DNA from: Scalesia atractyloides
Taxonomy: Eukaryota > Streptophyta > Magnoliopsida > Asterales > Asteraceae
Assembly: GCA_947069175.1 (NCBI GenBank)
Contig: CAMTDV010000013.1
Location: forward strand, 32,005,725-32,069,724
DNA length: 64,000 nt
Direction: 5' to 3'
Shown: in pieces, positions 10,187 to 21,626 of the stretch
Layout: each line of letters opens with the position of its first letter
Numbering within the stretch: the stretch's first letter is position 1
The notes under the pieces: generated by a model
The model's input: only the letters and a program-made list of their open reading frames with translations
What the model was told of the DNA's origin: nothing
The model's database searches: none
Position numbers and translations under genes: made by a program

Positions 10187-10690
10187 CCTTGTGATAAAGA
10201 TGATGAACAACCATATCCCAGTGATGAAGATGTGTTTATGGTGATGCTGAGCCTAAAGATGATGATGTGAATGAAGCTACTAATCAGGTGATGTTTAGTA
10301 GGAATATGGAGGAGTTAGTTGTTACTGATGAATTTGTTCTGGATGATAATGGGTAAAGATGTTTCAAGTTCTCTAACGGGTTGGGAAATGGTGGTGTATG
10401 TGTTTCAGACAAATAAGATCTCGGAAACAAATCAACAAGTTGAAGTTGAGGAAGTTCTCAAAAATGATGTTACTGAAGAAGAGGCTAATGAGATAAAGTT
10501 TGACGAATACTTTGAAAGAACTTACATGGCGTCGAACGCTGGCTTGGTACCTAACATTAATGATGTATCCGAAAATGTCAGTGAATCGGAAATCATTGCT
10601 CCTAAAAGCTCGATAACACCAACCATAGTAGAAGACATATGTGAAGAAAGGAAACAAAGGCACACCACATGGTTTAAGTAGTTCCAAATT
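10187..10690 (+). other. Acidic open frame of unknown origin
   Basis: Just after the LTR-like segment, broken frames encode an Asp/Glu-rich product. The longest (10319-10681) includes EVEEVLKNDVTEEEANEIKF and ends KQRHTTWFK. A preceding frame supplies DDEQPYPSDEDVF. I do not recognise it. Its position suggests internal sequence of the adjacent decayed retroelement. Nothing further is seen from 10691 to 10991. Confidence 0.25.
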
Positions 10691-10991
10691 CCTCTGATTG
10701 TCATAGCTTCTTACGTAAACAAAGGGGCTTAAACGTCTAATGGTCGAATTATCAGTCGGAATACGATGAGGTATTTAGATGCTTTGTAATAGAAGATATA
10801 ATTGGTTTACAAACTTTCCAGGTTTAGATTTAGCTAGTTTCAACAAGTTACCTCAATGTGAATTGCACTCTCTTGCTTAGTAACCCATAATCAACCGTGA
10901 TAATCACAGTCTTGGTGAATATGCGGCAAACCTTCTTTATAGAAAGAGTGGTAGATGTTTTAGGTAGATCGAACCTACAATGCAACAGATG

Positions 10992-11709
10992 TGTTGGACC
11001 TATAAAAAATGATATCCAAAAACTAAAACATGATCTACTGATCAAGAAATAAGCAAAAGACTGACCTAGACTTTCCCTAAAGATAGTGAATCTTGAACAC
11101 CTATTCAGAACATATGATCAAGTGCATGGCAAACATCTGTTGAAGACTTGGAACCATTGTTCGAGAGTACAAGAATCTGTTGAAGACTAGCGTCTGTTGA
11201 AGACCAAAGCCCTGATCAATCAAAGGTCTGATAAAGAAGGCCAAACATCTGTTAGGACAAACAAATGTTTGGATAACTACAAAAGAGGATAGACTAGACA
11301 GTGCTTTCTCAATGTAACAACACTTTACTTCAATAGTGTTTAGTATAGCCTATATCAGAGGATAAGATTTGCTCAGATGTTTGCAAATATCTAAAGAATC
11401 TTTTCCATTAGAAATGCTAGATATCACTATCCGGCTGACGTTAGTGGATCGCTGAACAGAGCTTTCATACTTGTATAAATAGATCACACCTGTTAGTGAT
11501 CTATTCATCACACACCATCACATTTTCTCTTGTACGAACTGATTTGTTTGTGTGATCAGCTGAGGGGGAATTTGTAGAGTCAATTAGTTGTGAAGCTTTT
11601 GAATCATTAATATTCATTGAAAACAATCGTTGATGATAACTCCCACTTTATGAATATTATTATGACAATCAATACTTGTTTGCAAACAAAAAAAACTTAG
11701 TTTCTAACA
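10992..11709 (+). mobile_element. Copia D 5' LTR
   Basis: The segment begins TGTTGGACC and ends TTTCTAACA, so it has TG...CA ends with a short TGTT/AACA inverted repeat. A primer site follows directly. Inside are a TATA box (TATAAATA, 11474-11481) and, upstream of it, three copies of TCTGTTGAAGAC plus related CATCTGTT units (11137-11255), a typical promoter-proximal repeat cluster. No 3' LTR copy was found in the window, so the element is truncated. Confidence 0.7.
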
Positions 11710-11711
11710 AT

Positions 11712-11724
11712 TGATATCAGAGTC
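11712..11724 (+). promoter_or_regulatory. Primer-binding site of Copia D
   Basis: TGATATCAGAGTC lies two bases after the LTR end. It matches the initiator methionine tRNA 3' end complement (TGGTATCAGAGC) except at two positions. It would prime minus-strand DNA synthesis. Confidence 0.65.
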
Positions 11725-11874
11725 TAGTCACATTTAAAATTGATTTAACAATCAGTTTAACATAAAAAGATTAGCTCTTAAAAGATCCAATTTCAGTTCA
11801 TGGCTTAGAGTTGTTTAGTGAAAGACTGATAAAGTCTCTATCACAGACTCTGTTTTCTTTAAAAGAACTTGAGA

Positions 11875-12500
11875 AAATGACACAAAATGATCCCCATAAC
11901 ACAGGCTTCAACAATAAGCCTCCTATGCTTGTCAGATCCGAATACAATATCTAGCGACGCAGGATGGAACATATGCTATCTCAACAGAATACATGGTGTT
12001 GGAGATCTGTGGTTTTTGGACCACATGTCCCAATGGTACCAAATACCAAAAAACCCACATGTATTTGAGCCAAGGAAACTTGAAAATTACTCAGAGAAAT
12101 ATTATCAAAAATTCGAGCTTGATGCTAAAGCCTTTAGTATAATGGCTATGGCATTGCTAAATGATATCTATGCCAACCTATTACATTGTAATAATGCTAA
12201 AGAGTTGTGGGATGAGCAGTTTGGTGATACAGATGAGGTTCTCGAAAACACTTGAGAGATCCTTAACCAAGATTACCAGCACATATCAAAGAGGAGACCT
12301 TGACACAGAAATTTGAGAGGTTTTCTTCTTTGATTAGGGAATTAAAGTTGGTGAACAAAAAAATCACAAAATCAACTTTAAGTAATCGTTTTCGGAGGTC
12401 TTTACCTGAAAAATGAGATACAATAATCATAGTGATGAAACAAATCCGGATTTTAAAGATTTGACACTTGCCTTCATACAAGGCTATTGACTTAAAGAAG
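11875..12500 (+). pseudogene. Copia D gag remnant
   Basis: The frame 11887-12255 contains WYQIPKNPHVFEPRKLENYS and then KAFSIMAMALLNDIYANLL with AKELWDEQ. This is the central helical region of the UBN2/retrotran_gag family of Copia capsid proteins. It stops at 12253-12255. Continuing similarity (DPxxxITSTYQRGDL) is visible in other frames to about 12400 with further stops. No zinc knuckle, protease or polymerase follows. This is the surviving 5' end of a truncated Copia element belonging with the LTR at 10992-11709. Confidence 0.7.
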
Positions 12501-13796
12501 CCTGTTCGATTCCTAAAGTAACCTGCAAGAAATTAATCAACAACTTCCATTAATCAACAACTTCCATTTTTATTAGCACTAGTTTTTGTCCAGTATCTTC
12601 CCATGATCTCCTACGGGAATTGTGGTAGTAGTTTCTTTTCTTTCAAGTAATTTCTTTTTTTAAATATTTGTTTTTGCTTGATTGAAAACAGAAATTGTCC
12701 CAAGCTGTGTCCTTTCCCTTCCTTCGTTAACGAGTTTGATCCACTGACATATTGCAACTTGGTGGGAGTAACAATAAAGGAGAAGAAGATAATGATATAA
12801 GTTGTAATGTAAAAGTGTACGCAAATTTCATTTAACTCCCTTTTAGTTATTATATATGACATCTGCTTGTACTCGCTTTTAATTTGGGTATGGAAGGAAA
12901 CTTATTAAGATGACGTATTAGAAAAGTTAACTTTTATATTTTTTCCTTTTAAAAAATATCATTGCAAAATGATATATCATTTTCCAGTAGAAACATTGGT
13001 TCTTTTGTTATTAATATAATTAAAAATAATAAATTAATAACAAATTATTTTCATCGTCATCAACTCGAATATACCATCATGATGTGATAGTTTTGTTGTC
13101 ATGCATTATATCAAGTCGTGATCTACTTATTTTTATCTAGGTTTCCAATGTATAACGAATTATGTGTATAACCAATTACTATATAAACAATTACTGTAGT
13201 ATGTTAAGAATGATGTGAGTTGGAAAATTTGCACCCTGCACCCTGATTGGCTGGTTTTTTTATTATATGCAACCGCATGAAAAATTAAGAATTTTTTTTA
13301 TTTCTCTGGATAACCGTTGCAAAAGTTGTGGTTCAAGAACTAAAAATGTGGTTGATGGACAAAAAATATTTGAACGATAATCAAGTTCATGGGCTAATCT
13401 AATTGTTTATGAGATTGCCACGTGAAAGTTAAAAATTGTCAAGATGGTATAATCGATTTCAAGCTTACTTGGATAAATTTATTATATTTGGGTCGTGGAT
13501 CATATTTAATGCTGGGCTTATTGTGTTTTACGTGATTTCAAGTTTTTGTTTTATGATTCTTTCCTTGTTTGGTTACTCATTTACTTATTATCTATCATGG
13601 TTTTACAATCTTCACCCCACAACACAGGGGTTAAACATTAGTTGTATATATAATTTGATAACTTTTTGGCTACAAGAATCTTGAGTTTTTATTTATTTAT
13701 TTTCTTTGCATCTCACTCTTCAATTTCAACATTAATAACTTCTGAAAAACTCATAAATATAACTGTGAGCCCCTCGCGTCTTACTTGATTACTTAA
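12501..13796. other. AT-rich spacer
   Basis: No supported gene. A 17-bp tandem duplication (ATTAATCAACAACTTCC) lies at 12532-12548 and 12549-12565. An 82-codon hydrophobic frame at 13436-13684 is low-complexity and probably chance. Confidence 0.5.
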
Positions 13797-14215
13797 TGTG
13801 CGTTTGGGTATAAATTCAAGTTGTTTACGTTCTGTCATAAAAGAATTTAAGAATTAAGTCAGATAAAATATAATATGATTTCGTGCTTATTTTTATAGAC
13901 GTTTTCAATTAGTTTATGTTTAGGCATAAATTTTATTCCGAAACGAGTCGGGTCAATGTAATATGTTTTCATTAAAAGTATAAATTCGACTTACATAACG
14001 TTTGGACGACGCCGCTACGTGCAATACCATTCTTTAACTTAATAAAAAAAACACTATTATCTTACATATTTTTATGTGCGTGTCGGTATAACTTTAAGTT
14101 GGTTTATGCTTCGATGTAAATATTTTCCCGAAATGAGTAGGGTTAAATATACTACATTTCCGTGTTTATTTTAATGACGTTTCCGGTTGGATTGCGTTTT
14201 AATCAGTAAGTGATT
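13797..14215. repeat. Degenerate long tandem repeat
   Basis: Related phrases recur: GTGCGTTTGGGTATAAATTC at 13799, GTTTAGGCATAAATTTTATT at about 13918, and GTGCGTGTCGGTATAAC at 14077. Each is followed by versions of CCGAAATGAGTAGGGT and ACGTTTCCGGTTGG. I see two to three decayed units with an irregular period. The nature of the repeat is unknown. Confidence 0.4.
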
Positions 14216-14288
14216 ACAAAAGAAAAAATAGGTAGCTCAAGTCACGTCGAAAAAACTGACCCCGCCCTCTACACAGGGAATCAATTCT

Positions 14289-14290
<2 letters not shown>

Positions 14291-14319
<29 letters not shown>
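14291..14319. repeat. Poly(T) tract of 29
   Basis: An uninterrupted T run is preceded by TCAATTCTAG. It could be the tail of a retroposed sequence on the minus strand, but no element body was recognised on its left side. From 14320 to 15634 no gene is supported. Confidence 0.9.
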
Positions 14320-15634
14320 GTAAAAACATGAATGTTCACGTAAACTATGAATCCATTTTATAAATGATGATTGTTACAGCTATAATCAATAATGTTTTTA
14401 ATTTTTTTTTATAAAAGTATACTTAGAATTAGACGTTAGGAATTTGTCGTTGAAAGAGACAGAAAAACTCTCCGTCCCCTTAACGTCATTTTTTATATAT
14501 ATTATTACTGTTATATGAAATGTTCTTTATAATAACAATTTTTATTTTCCATAAACAAAATTGCTGAATGTGTAATCATATATAATTAATCCAAAAAGAC
14601 TACCAAACAACACACATAATTACATCAGAAGAGAGAAGGAGACGTTAAAAGAAAAGTGGAAAAGGATAAGGACATGTATTGTGGCATTACATAAGTCATC
14701 TCCTTAATTCCAGGTTTTCGAATAAAACGTTTCAATTTTATTAGTAGCTAGAAAGTTACAGAAATTTCTTGAATTTATCGATTGACTCTACTTCCTATGA
14801 TGATAAAAACCATAGAAAGTTATGAGTAACATAGCTAACGATCTAATGTTGAATTAGTAGGTAAGAATTAAGGAATGACATGTTCCAAGAGGGTGATTCC
14901 ACCATAAAATATTTAGTTTTTATGTAATATGGTGAGATATCTCTATGAAACACAAACTAATTTGTAACCCAATGATAAATGTTTTGGGATACTGCATAAT
15001 GCTTTCTGTAAGTGTCTAAGGTACGTTAGCACAATTCAATTGATAGTTCAAAAGTGTAATAATGGTTCAACTTATAGGTCTATCAAGGAGTTCTAGACTA
15101 TCTTAAATCGTATTTAAGGATTTGTTTAAACCAATCATATGTGGAAGGATTTGTTTGAACCAATCATATGTGGTTTAATGCTTTGAATGGTAATTTTTGG
15201 GTTCCAAAGGTCTCAAGCTCGATGTAATGCTGGATATATTATACACTAAGATATTGTTAATTACTTACAAACCTTATTTGAGGTTCATGAAGTCCGCTTG
15301 AAACTTACACTGATAGCCCTTTGTTCATGGGTCACCCTATTTTAAGTCCTTGATATACTCATTTGGATTGATCTCTATTGTTTGTCGAAAAAAATAAAAA
15401 TGAAGATTATTACAATGTTCTTTGAATATTATTTGTTAGTTAATATCAATGCTTGTCATCATCTTTGTATTATAATAATGATAACAATTAAATGTGAAGA
15501 TGACCTATTAAATTTAGCATTATTTAACTCTAAAACGCTTAAACCTTTTTTGAAAATATGTTTACTTTTTGTGTTCATGACATAGTTCGTAGATAAATAT
15601 CCACACACTAACCGGAGAAACTAACTAATACACA

Positions 15635-17536
15635 ATGGATGGGGCAACAAACACTTTGGCTATTTCATGTGCTATAGTAGTTGTACTATGCGCATGGAAG
15701 ATCGTAAACGTCTTGTGGGTGAGACCAAAGAAGCTGGAGAAGTTCCTGATGAATCAAGGATTGAATGGAAACAAATACAAGTTTTGGTTCGGAGACATGA
15801 AAGAACTCGCTATGGTATCTAAACGATCCAAATCTATGCATATGAATATTGATGATGGAAATGGAGTTCTATCACACATTGGGGCTTTCAATCTTCAATC
15901 TATGCAAAAATATGGTAAGCTAAGATTCCAAAATACAATTGAATGTTGTTAGAGATACTATGTTTCAGCCAATATTTTGTTATAAATCGAATTGAAATAA
16001 CATATATGAATTTATTGATTCATTTCGTCGGACACACTGAGCAATCTTTGCAATATTTGAATATTTGTTATTGTAGGAAGTTGTTACATCACATGGATGG
16101 GATGGAACCCAAGAGTGACTATTATAGACCCAGACCTTATCAAAGATGTACTAACAAAGCTCAATGACTATCAAAAGGGAAGAAGCAATCCATTTCTCAA
16201 ATTTATAACAACAGGAGTAGTGACCTTGGAAGGAGATAAGTGGGTCAAGCATAGAAGATTAATTAACCCAGCTTTCCATGTTGAAAAGCTAAAGGTATTT
16301 TAATTTTTGTAGTTCATTTTAATATCCCAGGTAAAGTTAATCCTCTAATTGAAACACGATGTTATGTACCCAGAATATGGTACCAGCTTTTCGTTTGAGT
16401 TGTAGTGAAATGCTTGGGAAGTGGGAGAATATTTGAACTCATAAGAGAACAAAGTAGACTTGTAATGGAGGCACTGCGGTCACTTTACATCCCCGGATCA
16501 AGGTAAGTCACATATTCTTGCAATCGTGTAAATTTATACCATAAAATCTGGTATTTTTCCCAAGAAAGAACTGTGCATTAATAAAATTTAAACTAAATAA
16601 AGCTAATTAGTTGTTTGAGTTATGATTTCATAATAGGTTTCTTCCAACAAAGAGGAACAGGAGGATGAAAGCAATAGGTAAAGAAGTAAAACTTTCTATA
16701 AGACATATCATTGACAACAGGCTCAATGCAATGAAGGCTGGAGAAGGAAGTAACCTTGAGGATTTGTTAGGACTTATGCTTGAATCTAATATCAAGGAGG
16801 TTGACCAAAATCAAAACAAGAATCACGGAATGACCATCAAGGAAGTTATCGAAGAGTGCAAACTTTTTTACTTTGCCGGACAAGAAACAACAGCTAGCTT
16901 GCTTGTATGGACAATGATTTTATTGAGTAGACATCAAGACTGGCAGTCACGTGCTAGAGAAGAGGTTTTGAATGTTCTCGGAGACAAAGATATAGATGCA
17001 GATAAGCTAAATCATCTGAAAGTTGTAAGTGCCTATATATTCAGTTGATGAAGTGATCACGAATTATACTCGCATTACATCTCCAAATCGTCGTTTCTTT
17101 ATTTCCACAGGTGAATATGATCCTCTATGAAGTATTAAGACTATATCCTCCTGTTGTTGCACTATCCCGAAAGGTTGACAAGGATATCACACTAGGAGGA
17201 TTTTCGATACCATCAGGAATTCAGATTGGATTGTCATTCATGCTAGTTCACTACGATGAACAATTTTGGGGTAGCGATGCCAAGAAATTTAATCCTGTCA
17301 GATTTTCTGAAGGAATCTCTAAGGCAACCAAAAACCAAGGCGCTTACTTTCCCTTCGGTTGGGGACCTCGAATCTGTCTTGGACAAAACTTTGCATTGCT
17401 AGAAGCTAAAATTACCCTCGCAATGATCTTACAAAGGTTCAGTTTTGAATTTTCACCATCGTACGTCCATGCTCCTAATCCTATTCTCACCCTTCAACCC
17501 AAATATGGCGCGCATCTGATTTTCCATAAAATCTAG
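15635..17536 (+). pseudogene. CYP72A: Cytochrome P450 CYP72A-type, internally deleted
   Basis: Five exons can be drawn with GT-AG borders: 15635-15914, 16077-16294, 16374-16502, 16637-17024 and 17111-17536. The product would be an ER-anchored monooxygenase; CYP72A enzymes oxidise terpenoids and other specialised metabolites. Visible parts in order are an N-terminal membrane anchor (residues about 8-30), KLEKFLMNQGLNGN, HRRLINPAFHVEKLK, the I-helix AGQETT, the K-helix EVLR, a PERF-region FNPVRFSEG and the heme loop FPFGWGPRICLG with its Cys. Exon 3 is defective. After EMLGKWENI the frame meets TGA at 16434, and the next recognisable family sequence, IFELIREQSRL, is in another frame. About 30 residues expected here (DVWP...SRTAFGS region) are missing. 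Everything else is intact and spliceable, so the loss looks recent. An assembly error is the alternative. Confidence 0.85.
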
Positions 17537-18137
17537 TCATATATCTTCTTAGAGGATACCTAAATTGGGGCTCTATAATACGTGGTATGTATCAGTAAAG
17601 TTACTTTATCAAGAAAGGCTTGTTCAATGTATCTTTACATATAGGATAGGAACCTTACAGCAACATCACAAACATATATTACAAAAAAACTACTCAAAAT
17701 AAGGAATTGGTATGTACACAGAATTTTATCCAATTTCTACACAGCAATTTGTGCTTCCATTGGGTTCTGCGTATTAACATCAATCAACGTGGGAATACTA
17801 AAGGATTCAATATCTTCTCTTATCAAGGAGACTACTCTGTTATTTTCATAAATGGTGCTCTTGATCCACTTGTTTCCATATTTGAGGGTTATGTGCTAAA
17901 ACCGATTGAACGTCTATATCAAAGCAAATCTGATGATTTCTACGGTTTGATTTATGGTTTATTGTTTAGAAAACTGGTTATTTTATTTTACTTTTTATCT
18001 TGGGATGAGATAAGGTTTAGGAACCAGTAGGTCATGAGTTTGATTGGGGTTTTTCTGATATTTATTGGATTTCCCCCTATAAACATTATTGCCAAATAGA
18101 GATGTATATGATCAAGTGGTTTAAACCTTTATTATTT
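17537..18137. other. 3' flank of the P450
   Basis: No gene recognised. A 107-codon frame (17707-18030) has no familiar motif. It may include the 3' untranslated region and downstream spacer. Confidence 0.4.
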
Positions 18138-18245
18138 ATTATATTTCTAATTAATAGTACACACGTGTTGTATGTTTTCATAAGAACATTATTCATTATT
18201 TTTCTAACTAAGAATACACACGTGTTATATGCTTCCATAAGAAGT
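18138..18245. repeat. 57-bp imperfect tandem repeat with CACGTG core
   Basis: TACACACGTGTT occurs at 18158 and 18215 within two imperfect units of 57 bp, each followed by ATGnTTnCATAAGAA. The CACGTG hexamer is a G-box core, but no promoter context supports a regulatory call. Confidence 0.7.
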
Positions 18246-18298
18246 TTATATATACTCAATTCCTTAACAAGCAACTTAACTATAAATTTTACTATAAC

Positions 18299-18437
18299 AT
18301 AAACACTTTGGTGGAGTGGTAGAGGCTTTGTGCCTCTTGGAGAGAGATCAGGGTTCACTTACTAAAATGAGGTAAATTTGGTGTAATTTTGAAGTATGGA
18401 TTCCCTAACCTTTGCCGTTAAAAGAATGACGATATTG
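18299..18437 (+). mobile_element. tRNA-derived SINE-like element
   Basis: TGGAGTGGTAGAGG (18312-18325) resembles a pol III A box and AGGGTTCACTT (18350-18360) a slightly degraded B box, spaced as in plant SINEs. The 3' end GGATTCCCTAACC...TTGCCGTTAAAAGA resembles the short A-rich SINE tail. No target duplication was identified. Confidence 0.45.
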
Positions 18438-18800
18438 TCTTAATAACATATTATATATGATATTCAATAACAAATAATCCCCCCCACACACCAGACACAC
18501 ACCCCACCAGTATGAGAATTCGACACTTGAGCCAAAACCACGAGACTTGACATGTTGCCTTGATTCGTGGCTTGCTTTGGTAAAGGTTCTCCGTGTGTGA
18601 TAAGGATGAGAACAAGAGAGATGAAGTAGAAGTCAAGCGAGAGACAACTAAGCTAGAAAGAAAGGTGAATGGTATGGGTTGGGGCTGGGTTTCTTGAGTC
18701 ACAACTAAAGTTCAGATGCAGCTGGGATCAGGTTGATGGTGAGATGAGGTTGGGGCTAAGCTGAAGTAGGGATGCAGCTGCTGATGACGAGTCAAAGTTG
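18438..18800. other. Spacer, low-complexity C and GCTG-rich stretches
   Basis: A C-rich stretch at 18480-18510 and repeated GATGCAGCTG/GGTTGGGGCT phrases at 18670-18830 are seen. No gene is supported. Confidence 0.4.
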
Positions 18801-20240
18801 GGACTGGAGCTGAGTCGAGACTAGGATGCGGCAGGAAGTTGTTGAGCCAAAGCTTGCAGCCATGTTTGCTTAACTAACTAAGTATTCAAGTCGGAGTCTA
18901 AGCTAGTTTAGGATAGAATTCGTTTACTGTTTATATCCAAATGTTTAAGTGTTCGAGTTGGTTTTAACTTACTTGTTTTGCAAAATAGGGAACTAATATA
19001 AGATAGCTATGTTGGGGTCTAGGTTTTATGTACCCTTGTAATCAATAATGTTTTAGTACTTATTAATAGAAGAATTGCATGAAGTTCAACAAATTGAGTT
19101 AGAGATCTGGGTTTTGGGTTGGGTTCCCGCGTCTTAGATTCAACAAGTGGTTGTTGAAGCTTTTCGTCAGGATCAAAGGCTTAAGACCAAGACTGGCGAC
19201 ATATGTGTGGTTGTGATCAAGTTGAATATGTCCTATGTGGATCAAAATGAGAAGGATAGAAGATGCATATCCATGTGAAGGAGTGTGACAAGCTGAATAT
19301 TAAGATTGTGGAATGAGTTGCGAATTGAGACAAAGATCAAGCCCAGTAAAGAGCGATCAAGAAGATAAAGGAAAATTGTACGATGATCGATATCTATGTC
19401 GTTAGTGGTGTGAAGAAGTTGAGCAACAAAAAATACAAGATGTAATCAACCTGTATGATTTCGTATCTACATGACCAAGATCTCTGGGAGGTTGCCTAAG
19501 GTGGAGACACGGTACAACCAAGAAATGACAAGAATGAGAAAATTAACATGTGGAGGATAAAAGTAGGTAAAGCCATGTTCGTATTAAAGACAATTATCCT
19601 CGAAGAGTCATGCGAAACATCAACTCATGCTCAATAGGCCAAAAAGATCTCCGATTCAACATTACTTCCAGAAGTTTAAAACCTTGTGTCATTGGTGAGT
19701 TAGATCCAAAACATAGTTGGTAATGCAAGAACGAAGAGCATGATAGTCCATGATTTAAAGAATGAGTTCAGAAGCTTTGTGGGTGCTATCCAGGGATGAT
19801 TTACCCAACCATATCTGTTAGAATTCGAAAACTTGTTAGCCGGTCAAGAAGCCTTCGCGAAGAAATGGGTGAAGTCTCAATCTCAATTCCTTCAAAGAAT
19901 AAAGAAGAACCTTGTATGTGGAACGAGGTAAAGGTAGATACCAATCAAATAAAAACCCAAGCCAGAGGAATTTGGTAGAGCGAACCCCTGAGAAACCAAA
20001 AAAAAAAAACTACAGAAAACAATGACGGTGGGTCATCTAATGAAGACGAGTTTGGTAACGAAAAGAAATCAGATCAAGTAGTAATCGATTTCTTTTCAAT
20101 TCTCATAATTCTGGACATAAGGGACATATGGATCGAGATTAACATTCGCAGCCACAATAAGAAGGAAACTCCACAATGTTAAGTATGAAGAAGCATGGGA
20201 TGCAAAAGCATTTAGTCACAGCCCGCAAAGCCAGAAATAC
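18801..20240 (+). pseudogene. Copia E 5' remnant (LTR end and gag)
   Basis: The gag part is heavily decayed but recognisable. KAMFVLKTIILEE appears near 19570. Near 19735-19860 the frame reads VHDLKNEFRSFVGAIQG, a stop, then FENLLAGQEAFAKKW, the hallmark block of UBN2-type Copia capsids. A remnant zinc-knuckle phrase (GHKGHMDRD) lies at about 20113. Upstream, 18840-19140 looks like an LTR 3' part ending near TTAGATTCAACAAGTGGTTG, a very degenerate primer-site region; its boundaries are not fixed. Many stops make it non-functional. Neither protease nor polymerase follows before the next element starts at 20888. Confidence 0.6.
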
Positions 20241-20887
20241 AAGGGGTCACATGAAAACTTTTCAAGCATCCGATTAAGCAAACATTTATATGATTAAAAT
20301 AAAAGTTGATGCTAAAATGTTCTAACACAAATTGTTTAAAAGTTTACATCAACAAGACAAATATTTTATAATTTGGGATTATGCAACCAAATCCACTAAA
20401 AGTAGTATTAAATGATGCATGCTTAAGTACCCCACTTCCACGACTGACAATCATTTACCAGAAAGATATGTTTAAAAACCATCAACAATATTTGTGAGTT
20501 TAGAGCTTTAAAACGACTCAAATTAAACCTTAATCATTTGGAAAATGATATGTGTTGCTAATGAAAATCATGAGAATAAACCAGTGTCTAGCTAGGATAC
20601 TAATGTATATGCTAACACGAGCCTATAACCAAGCCATGAAAATGATATTGTGTCTCTCCCACACTATAGACACAATATGATGCAACAACTTGGATTATGC
20701 AAGACACCCTTTTGTCTTTACCATGCTTAGCCTGACTATCCAAGGGTGGGGGTTGTCAATCGCAATAGTAATGTTTGACATTCCACGGTTTTACAAGGAC
20801 TAATGGCTATTATAAAACAACACGAGGACTTCCTGAGCCCAATGATACATGAAACAACTCATGCACGCATAAATGATACTGGAGATT
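20241..20887. other. Non-coding left flank of the nested retroelement block
   Basis: No gene is seen. The style of the sequence (for example TCAATCGCAATAGTAATG and nearby) suggests an old LTR element, but I cannot identify it. Confidence 0.35.
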
Positions 20888-21625
20888 TGTTAGGATCTGA
20901 GTTTGAAACTGTTTATGAAAGTTCTAAAAATGGTAAATGAAGGAAGATAAATCAGATGAACTTGCAGTGGAATAAATGAACTTTAATTCATAACAGTTGA
21001 GAGATTGTTTTCATTGTCATGCTTTCGTAATTATTATTACTTGCATATGACTCAAAATCTCCCCCTCAGCCTAAGATCATTGATTTGTCCTACAGAATGT
21101 AATGAAGATAGGTTAGATTGATAATCGATGGAGGTGATCAAACATAACAGTAAATGCACTGTTCTATTTATACTACAATCCTAACCACTGAGAATCTTAT
21201 TATGATGTTAGCATGAGAGTGACATTTAACAAAAATAACAAACTAATAACATCTACTAAGCTAACCACTACTATACACTAAACATTACAAGGATTGATAG
21301 AAAACACTAATGATACATCCTCTGTTGGACTTCAGCAGAGCTTTGCCTTGACAGACCTTTAGCTTTTTCTTCAGCAGAGCTTTGTCTTGGCAGACCTTTT
21401 AGCTTTAGTCTTTAACAAAGCTTTGCCTTAGCAGACCTTTTAGCTTTAGTCTTTAACAGAGCTTTGCCTTGCAGACCTTTAGCTTTAGACTTCAGCAGAG
21501 CTTTGTCTACAACAGAGTTTAGCTATAGCAGACCTTGGACATTTAGTCTTCAGCAGAGCTTTACTTGGGCAGATGTTACATTATTATTTGGATCAGAGGT
21601 TGTAGTATATTTTGGCTTTCTATCA
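20888..21625 (-). repeat. Copia A 3' LTR
   Basis: Its plus-strand start TGTTAGGATCTGAG and end GGCTTTCTATCA recur at 43263 and 53572. On the sense (minus) strand there is a TATA box, TATAAATA, at about 21172-21165. Upstream of it (21320-21570) lies a cluster of tandem repeats, described separately. The LTR is about 738 bp. Confidence 0.85.
21320..21570. repeat. U3 tandem repeats of the Copia A LTR
   Basis: About five imperfect copies of a 40-50 bp unit built from CAGAGCTTTGCCTTGGCAG and ACCTTTTAGCTTTAGTCTT lie upstream of the LTR TATA box on the sense strand. The same array recurs in the other LTR at 53270-53525. Repeats in this position act as enhancer-like elements in other Copia LTRs; that role is inferred here. 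Confidence 0.8.
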
Positions 21626-21626
21626 T

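Noticed and set aside
13436..13684. 82-codon hydrophobic frame resembling a membrane protein
   Set aside because: The composition simply reflects T-rich DNA. There is no homologue, promoter or neighbouring exon in evidence.
18158..18226. G-box (CACGTG) pair as a promoter
   Set aside because: It lies in a 57-bp imperfect duplication with no TATA box or downstream gene.
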